Of a stretch of 45,272 nt of DNA, positions 40,865 through 45,272 are shown one piece after another (positions within the stretch are counted from its first letter, which is position 1; each line of letters starts with the position of its first letter). Origin of the DNA: Curtobacterium sp. UCD-KPL2560 (GTDB taxonomy: Bacteria; Actinomycetota; Actinomycetes; Actinomycetales; Microbacteriaceae); assembly GCF_001705035.1 (NCBI RefSeq), contig NZ_MCIG01000017.1:1-45272 (forward strand), read 5' to 3'. The position numbers and the translations under genes were made by a program. Under the pieces are notes generated by a model. It made no database searches. It saw only the letters and a program-made list of their open reading frames with translations, and had not been told where the DNA came from.

Positions 40865-41722
40865 CTACGGGTGCCGGACGCCCTCGCCGGCCAGCACCGC
40901 GCGGTAGCCCTCGCGGAAGGTCGGGTACCGGGGCCCCCACCCGGTCGACCGCAGCAGCGCGTTCGACAGGCGCTTGTCGCCGCCGGCCTGCCGCGCGTCG
41001 CCCTCGCCGACCGTCGGCTCCGGGAGTCCGAGCTCGGCGGCGAGGAACCGCAGGACGTCGTCCAGGCGGCTCGGTTCGTCGTCCGTGCCGAGGTACGTGG
41101 GCGCCGGATCCGGCACGGACGCCAGGTGCACGATCGCGGCGGCCGCGTCGTCCCGGTGGATCCGGTTCGTGTGCGGTGACGTGCCCGGCGCGAGCCGAGC
41201 CGCCCCCTCGCGCACCTGCGTGACCAGCCGCTCCCGCCCGGGCCCGTAGATGCCGGACAGACGGACGAGCACGGCACCGGGTGCGCGCTCGCGCAGGAGC
41301 GCCTCGGCCTCGACGAGGACCGCGGCCGTCGGGGTACCACCGTGCGCCGGGGTCGCCTCGGTCACGACGCTGCCGTCGGCGACGTCGTACACCGCCGTGG
41401 AGGACACGACGAGCAGGCGCGGGTCGGCGGCCGACGCGGCGATGCCGTCGAGCACGTTGCGGAGCCCGTCGACGTAGGTCGCGCGGTACTCGTCGACGTC
41501 GCGGGACCCGGCGGCGAAGGCCACGACGACCACGCCGGTGTCGTCCGGGATGGTCGGGACCTCGCGGCGGAGGTCGACCGCACGGCCGGTCAGCGGGGCG
41601 GGGACGCGGTCGGCGCTGCGGCGGAGGCCGACGACCGGGTGACCCTGCGCGGCGAAGCGCAGGCCGGTCTCGGTGCCGAGGTCGCCGCAGCCGGCGATGA
41701 CGACGGTGGGGAGGGAGTGCAC
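40865..41722 (-). CDS. NAD(P)-dependent epimerase/dehydratase-like SDR protein
   Basis: This 285-residue extended-SDR protein has the dinucleotide motif GCGDLGTETG at 11-20. VVVAFAAGSRD, VVSSTAVYD and RLSGIYGPGRERL follow as in YeeZ/epimerase-like members. The usual YxxxK appears degraded (VEAEALL in its place), so catalysis is doubtful and a binding or regulatory role is possible. The C-terminus RLSNALLRSTGWGPRYPTFREGY is typical of the subgroup. Confidence 0.85.
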   Translation of the reverse strand: MHSLPTVVIAGCGDLGTETGLRFAAQGHPVVGLRRSADRVPAPLTGRAVDLRREVPTIPDDTGVVVVAFAAGSRDVDEYRATYVDGLRNVLDGIAASAADPRLLVVSSTAVYDVADGSVVTEATPAHGGTPTAAVLVEAEALLRERAPGAVLVRLSGIYGPGRERLVTQVREGAARLAPGTSPHTNRIHRDDAAAAIVHLASVPDPAPTYLGTDDEPSRLDDVLRFLAAELGLPEPTVGEGDARQAGGDKRLSNALLRSTGWGPRYPTFREGYRAVLAGEGVRHP

Positions 41723-42067
41723 GGGTCGAGCGTGGCACGGGCGGCTGGGGAGGGCACGAGCGGACGCGGGGCCGCACTCCTGGCCCGGGCATCCGCTGGG
41801 AGTACCGGTGCCACGCGGAGGTAACGTCTGCCGGGCTACCCCGTAGACCCTGCTGCGGGGGCCCGGATCCCTGTTCCCGGGTCGGCCTCGTCCAGACCCT
41901 CAGCGTCGAACCCGACGGCGCCGTAGCGCGAGGGCGTCCGTCCCGGACCCGAACCCACGACGGCCGCCCTCGCACCCCCTCGGCTGTACAGGTGCTCACG
42001 TCCGGGGGACAGGAAGCGAACCGCGTCTGCGATCCCGGCAGCCACCCGCGCCTAGCGTGAAGTGGTC
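41723..42067. other. 345-bp divergent gap between the SDR and MFS genes
   Basis: No convincing gene is seen; all frames are short or lack normal codon use. CTAGCGT at 42052-42058, about 10 bp before the MFS ATG, resembles an actinobacterial -10 element. The inner part is GC-rich with GGGCCCGG and CCCGGGTCGG stretches, but no clean operator was identified. Confidence 0.4.
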
Positions 42068-43663
42068 ATGACAGCCGAACACCGCAAGTCCGCCGAGCCC
42101 GACGCGGCTCCCACCGTCGCGCACCACGACGCCCACCACGCAGCGGCCGCCGAGGTCGCCGGGCCTGCCCCCGACGCGCACCCGGCTCGCGAGCAGGCCG
42201 ATCCGCCCGCTCGCGAGCAGCGGGTCGAGCACGGGGGCGACCAGCCCGACCCGAACCGGTGGAAGGCGCTCGTCATCTGCCTGCTCGGCGGCGGGATCGT
42301 GCTGCTCGACGTGTCGATCGTGAACGTCGCACTGCAGTCGATCTCGAGTGGCCTCCCCGGGGCGTCGCCCGAGGCGGTGCAGTGGATCCTGTCCGGCTAC
42401 GCGCTGGCGTTCGGTCTGCTCCTCGTGCCCGGCGGTCGACTCGGGGACGCCTCCGGCCGGCGCCGGATGTTCGTGATCGGCGTCGGGCTCTTCACGGTCG
42501 CGAGTGCGCTGTGCGGCTTCGCGCCGAACGGCATCGTCCTGGTCGTCGCCCGGCTCGTGCAGGGCCTGGCCGGTGGTCTCCTCACCCCGCAGGTGACCGC
42601 GCTCATCCAGCAGCTGTTCCGCGGCAAGGAGCGCGGTACCGCGTTCGGCCTCTTCGGCGCGACGGTCGGCATCGCCACGGCGATCGGCCCGCTCGTCGGC
42701 GGCCTGCTCATCACGGCGTTCGGCACCGAGAACGGGTGGCGGTTCGTCTTCTTCGTGAACCTGCCCGTCGGACTCGTCACGATCCTCCTGGCCTTCAAGT
42801 ACCTGCCGCAGGCCGCCGGGTCGACCCGGGGCCGGAAGCACGACTTCGACCCGGTGGGCATCGCCCTGCTCGGCGCCGCGGTCGTCGCGCTGCTGCTGCC
42901 GTTCGTGCAGTCCGAGCAGTGGAAGAGCAACGCGAAGTGGTGGCTCGTCGTGGCCGCCGTCGTCTTCGCGGTCCTGTTCGTCCTCTGGGAGCGGCGCTAC
43001 GCCCGGACCAAGGAGCCGGTGATCGACCTCGCGCTCTTCCGCCGCCGGTCGTTCTCGCTCGGCGTCGGCCTCGCCACGGTGTACTTCGCGGGCTTCACGC
43101 CGCTGTTCTTCGTCCTGACGCTCGCGCTGCAGTCCGGGCTGCACTACTCGGCGCTGCTCGCGGGCCTGTCCTCGGTGGCGTTCGCGATCGGGTCCGGGGT
43201 GGCGTCGACGATCGGCGGGCGGATCGTGCACCGGTTCGGGCGGCAGCTGATCGTGATCGGGACGATCCTCGTGCTCATCGGTCTGGGTGGCGTGATCTGG
43301 GTCGTCGCGAACCACTACGAGTCGGACCTCGGCTGGTGGCTCGTCGTGCCGCTCCTGGTCGCCGGCGTCGGGTCGGGGCTCACCATCTCGCCGAACCAGA
43401 CCCTGACGTTGTCCGAGGTCCCGGTCGAGCAGGGTGGTTCGGCCGGTGGGCTGATCCAGGTCGGTGCGCGCGTCGGGTCGGCCATCGGCATCGCCGCGGT
43501 CGGCAGCGTCTTCTACTCGGCGCTCGCCGACTCCCGCGGCGACTACTCGACCGGGCTGCCGCTCGCGCTCGGGGTGTCCCTCGGCTTCGTGGCGGTCGCG
43601 CTCCTCGCGGGCATCGTCGACGTGGTCGTCGGCAAGGTGCGGGGGACCGAGGCGACGGTCTGA
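42068..43663 (+). CDS. MFS drug exporter, DHA2 (EmrB/QacA) type
   Basis: The 531-residue transporter has a His/Ala-rich cytoplasmic start of about 60 residues and then 14 predicted helices. DVSIVNVALQSI after helix 1, LVPGGRLGDASGRRRMF (motif A) and VQGLAGGLLTPQVTAL are typical of proton-driven DHA2 multidrug exporters. The substrate is unknown. ATG 42068 was chosen over an in-frame GTG 6 nt earlier. An SMP-30-like gene follows 58 bp downstream. Confidence 0.93.
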   Translation: MTAEHRKSAEPDAAPTVAHHDAHHAAAAEVAGPAPDAHPAREQADPPAREQRVEHGGDQPDPNRWKALVICLLGGGIVLLDVSIVNVALQSISSGLPGASPEAVQWILSGYALAFGLLLVPGGRLGDASGRRRMFVIGVGLFTVASALCGFAPNGIVLVVARLVQGLAGGLLTPQVTALIQQLFRGKERGTAFGLFGATVGIATAIGPLVGGLLITAFGTENGWRFVFFVNLPVGLVTILLAFKYLPQAAGSTRGRKHDFDPVGIALLGAAVVALLLPFVQSEQWKSNAKWWLVVAAVVFAVLFVLWERRYARTKEPVIDLALFRRRSFSLGVGLATVYFAGFTPLFFVLTLALQSGLHYSALLAGLSSVAFAIGSGVASTIGGRIVHRFGRQLIVIGTILVLIGLGGVIWVVANHYESDLGWWLVVPLLVAGVGSGLTISPNQTLTLSEVPVEQGGSAGGLIQVGARVGSAIGIAAVGSVFYSALADSRGDYSTGLPLALGVSLGFVAVALLAGIVDVVVGKVRGTEATV

Positions 43664-43721
43664 CCACCTGGCAGCGGACCACTCCCGGGCCGCCGACGGG
43701 TCCCGCTGGCAGGCTGGGTCC

Positions 43722-44585
43722 GTGCACACGACGCTCGACTCCGCGACCGACATCGTCACCGGCATCCGGTTCCCCGAGGGCAACCGGTGGCACGGCGGAC
43801 GGCTCTGGTACTCCGACATGCACACGGGCGAGGTCTTCTCGGTGGACCCCGCCTCGTCCGAGGCGCCCCGGGTCGAGGCCGTCGTCGAGGGGCAGTCCTC
43901 GGGGCTCGGCTGGCTGTCGGACGGCCGACTCGTCATCAGCTCGATGGAGTCACGGACCCTCGTCGCCGCCGCACCGGACGGCTCGACGTCGGTGTTCGCC
44001 GACCTGTCCGCCGTCGAGCCCTCGCTCCTCAACGACCTGGTGGTCGACGAGCAGACCGGCCGGACCTACGTCGGGGCGTTCGGCTACGACCTGTACGGCG
44101 GCGAGGAGCTGCGGCCCGGCCCGCTGTACGTCGTCGAGCCGGACGGCTCCGCCCGGCGCGCGGCCGACGGACTGGTCTTCCCGAACAGCGCGAACGTGCT
44201 GCCCGGCACGCGGACCCTCGTGGTGAGCGAGACCTGGGGCGGTCGGCTGACGGCGTTCGACATCGAACCGGACGGCTCGTTGACCGGCCGGCGTGCGTGG
44301 GCCGCACTCCCGGACGGCGTCACGCCCGACGGCAGCACGGTCGACGCCGAGGGTGCGGTCTGGGTCTGCTCGGTGGACACGGGCGAGTTCCTCCGCGTGG
44401 TCGAGGGCGGCACGGTCACCGACCGGATCGACGCCCCGGGGCGCTGCGCGATCGACTGCGCGCTCGGCGGGGAGGACGGCCGGACGCTGTACCTCGCCAC
44501 GGCCGACAGCTACGACCCGGCCACGACCGCGACGACGCGTGCCGGGCGGATCAGCGCCGTCCGCGTCACCGTTCCCGGCCCCTGA
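43722..44585 (+). CDS. SMP-30/gluconolactonase family protein
   Basis: This 287-residue six-bladed beta-propeller has the metal ligand Glu at E19 (RFPEGNRW). LNDLVVD carries the conserved Asn, PNSANVL follows, and the late Asp is in PDGSTVDAEGAVWV. Members hydrolyse sugar lactones or related esters. GTG 43722 gives the expected N-terminus. It may share a transcript with the MFS gene 58 bp upstream. Confidence 0.92.
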   Translation: MHTTLDSATDIVTGIRFPEGNRWHGGRLWYSDMHTGEVFSVDPASSEAPRVEAVVEGQSSGLGWLSDGRLVISSMESRTLVAAAPDGSTSVFADLSAVEPSLLNDLVVDEQTGRTYVGAFGYDLYGGEELRPGPLYVVEPDGSARRAADGLVFPNSANVLPGTRTLVVSETWGGRLTAFDIEPDGSLTGRRAWAALPDGVTPDGSTVDAEGAVWVCSVDTGEFLRVVEGGTVTDRIDAPGRCAIDCALGGEDGRTLYLATADSYDPATTATTRAGRISAVRVTVPGP

Positions 44586-44638
44586 GCGTCCGCGTCACGG
44601 TCAGGGCCACCGCCACCGGTCCGTGAGCGCTCGACGCC

Positions 44639-44959
44639 GTGGTCCCGGCGTGCGCCGTGCTCGAGGTCGTCCGGCTCGTCGGACGGGTGAGCTGCGCGCC
44701 GGTCGTCGGGGTCGAGGTCTCGAGCCCGGGCCGGACGTCGGGCACGCAGCGGGTCGCCGTCCCCGCGGACGTGCGTGCGGGCGACCTGCTCTGCTTCCCC
44801 TGCGCGGTCGCCGTCCGGCACCGGGACGTGGTGGAGCCGGTCCGCGCCGCAGTCGGGACCGTCGCCCGCCCGTCCGTGTCCCCCGCGTGCGGGGCGCCGA
44901 GCGTGTCTCGACGCGCGGTGATCGGACCCTCGTCCCCCGGGTTTGTCACAGAACGGTAA
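44639..44959 (+). CDS. possible short hypothetical protein
   Basis: The 106-codon frame from GTG 44639 has strongly G/C-ending codons over its first 75 codons, as in the real genes here, including RVAVPADVRAGDLLCFPCAV. It matches no family I recognise, has no good ribosome-binding site, and its C-terminal third looks non-coding. It could be a gene remnant or chance. Confidence 0.3.
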   Translation: MVPACAVLEVVRLVGRVSCAPVVGVEVSSPGRTSGTQRVAVPADVRAGDLLCFPCAVAVRHRDVVEPVRAAVGTVARPSVSPACGAPSVSRRAVIGPSSPGFVTER

Positions 44960-45133
44960 CGACCAGGAATCCGTCCAAACCGTTCGGTGGGGGGTGTCGA
45001 ATCACCTGCACAAGCCGGGAAACACCCGGAGCGCTCACCAGCCGCAGGTAGCTGGTTCTCCACCCCTGTTCGGGGTGTGTTCGGCGCGCATCCAGGGATT
45101 CGCGCCGAGCGCGACAACGAAAGGAACGCAGAC
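44960..45133 (+). promoter_or_regulatory. structured 5' leader of the secreted protein gene
   Basis: Several stems follow one another: CCGGG/CCCGG (about 45017-45031), ACCAGC/GCTGGT (about 45038-45057), CACCCC/GGGGTG (about 45061-45077) and CGGCGCG/CGCGCCG (about 45082-45107). ACCTGC near 45006 can also pair with GCAGGT near 45045. The gene behind encodes a secreted protein, a frequent target of c-di-AMP (ydaO-type) riboswitches in actinobacteria. I could not match that consensus, so this is only a candidate regulatory RNA. Confidence 0.4.
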
Positions 45134-45272
45134 ATGCGCAAGAGCCTCAAGACCTCCATCACCCTCGCCACCACGGGTGCGCTCGTGCTGGGCGGTGCCG
45201 CGTTCGGTGTCTCCGCCGCGCAGGCCGACGGCAGCATCCACACGGTCTCGTCCTCGTCGTCGAAGATCCCCG
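45134..45272 (+). CDS. secreted protein, 3' end outside the window
   Basis: Only the first 46 codons are present. MRKSLKTSI, a hydrophobic core (TLATTGALVLGGAAFGVSA) and AQA-D form a clear Sec signal peptide with cleavage after about residue 31. A Ser-rich mature start follows. GAAAGGAAC precedes ATG 45134. The mature domain, perhaps a cell-wall protein, is not visible. Confidence 0.75.
   Translation, partial: MRKSLKTSITLATTGALVLGGAAFGVSAAQADGSIHTVSSSSSKIP

Noticed and set aside
41996-44032. 678-codon minus-strand frame opposite the MFS gene
   Set aside because: Composition is Arg/Asp/Glu/His-rich with no domain, antisense to an intact transporter.
44960-45133. Definite ydaO c-di-AMP riboswitch
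   Set aside because: Stems are present, but the conserved sequence elements could not be matched by eye; kept only as a structured leader.

Overview
The window looks like chromosomal DNA of a high-GC actinobacterium, most likely a member of the Microbacteriaceae (Curtobacterium-like). This placement is inferred from the very strong G/C third-position bias, many GTG starts with 4-nt GTGA/ATGA overlaps, the complete coproporphyrin-type haem cluster, and the DUF4232, DUF3618 and YtxH families. No rRNA, tRNA or CRISPR array was recognised.

Left core (about 1-16.2 kb). An M13 metallopeptidase is followed by a degenerate serine beta-lactamase-like protein, a DUF4232 lipoprotein, a small repeat protein and a NUDIX hydrolase. 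Then comes a full haem pathway: hemA on the minus strand, and divergent hemE-hemY, three small membrane/envelope genes, then hemQ-hemH-hemC-hemD-hemB-hemL. This carries glutamyl-tRNA to haem b by the coproporphyrin-dependent branch.

Accessory region (about 16.2-35.67 kb), wedged between hemL and an ABC ATPase gene and probably built by several insertions. (i) Three unrecognised genes. (ii) An antiphage-like module: a minus-strand operon thsB (TIR-like), thsA (two membrane segments plus macro domain) and a HIT-family hydrolase, all overlapping, resembling type II Thoeris with an added third gene. Divergent from it is a plus-strand group with a zinc-ribbon-TIR protein and two or three unknown small proteins. 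(iii) A Tn552/Tn5053-like transposon (AAA ATPase, DDE transposase, serine resolvase and a res-like site). (iv) A uracil-DNA-glycosylase-like gene coupled to a TDT-family anion transporter, with a divergent LysR regulator. (v) A six-gene fluoride-resistance-type operon, usp-gpm-crcB-crcB-ppa-eno. (vi) A copper-type cluster with a CsoR-like operator, DUF6153, DUF305 and a DUF318 permease. (vii) A VbhA-type antitoxin followed by a broken fic gene, which is cut off at the right-hand core junction.

Right core (35.67-45.27 kb). ABC ATPase, GntR regulator, AcuI/YhdH-type reductase, 6-phosphofructokinase, an AlkA-like DNA glycosylase, a tiny His/acid-rich protein, an SDR protein, an MFS drug exporter, an SMP-30 family protein, and finally a structured leader before a secreted protein cut by the window edge.

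The most interesting element is the thsB-thsA-HIT operon facing a second TIR group. Next are the fluoride operon with an inverted repeat that covers its first ribosome-binding site, and hemD, which has no standard start codon at the expected place.
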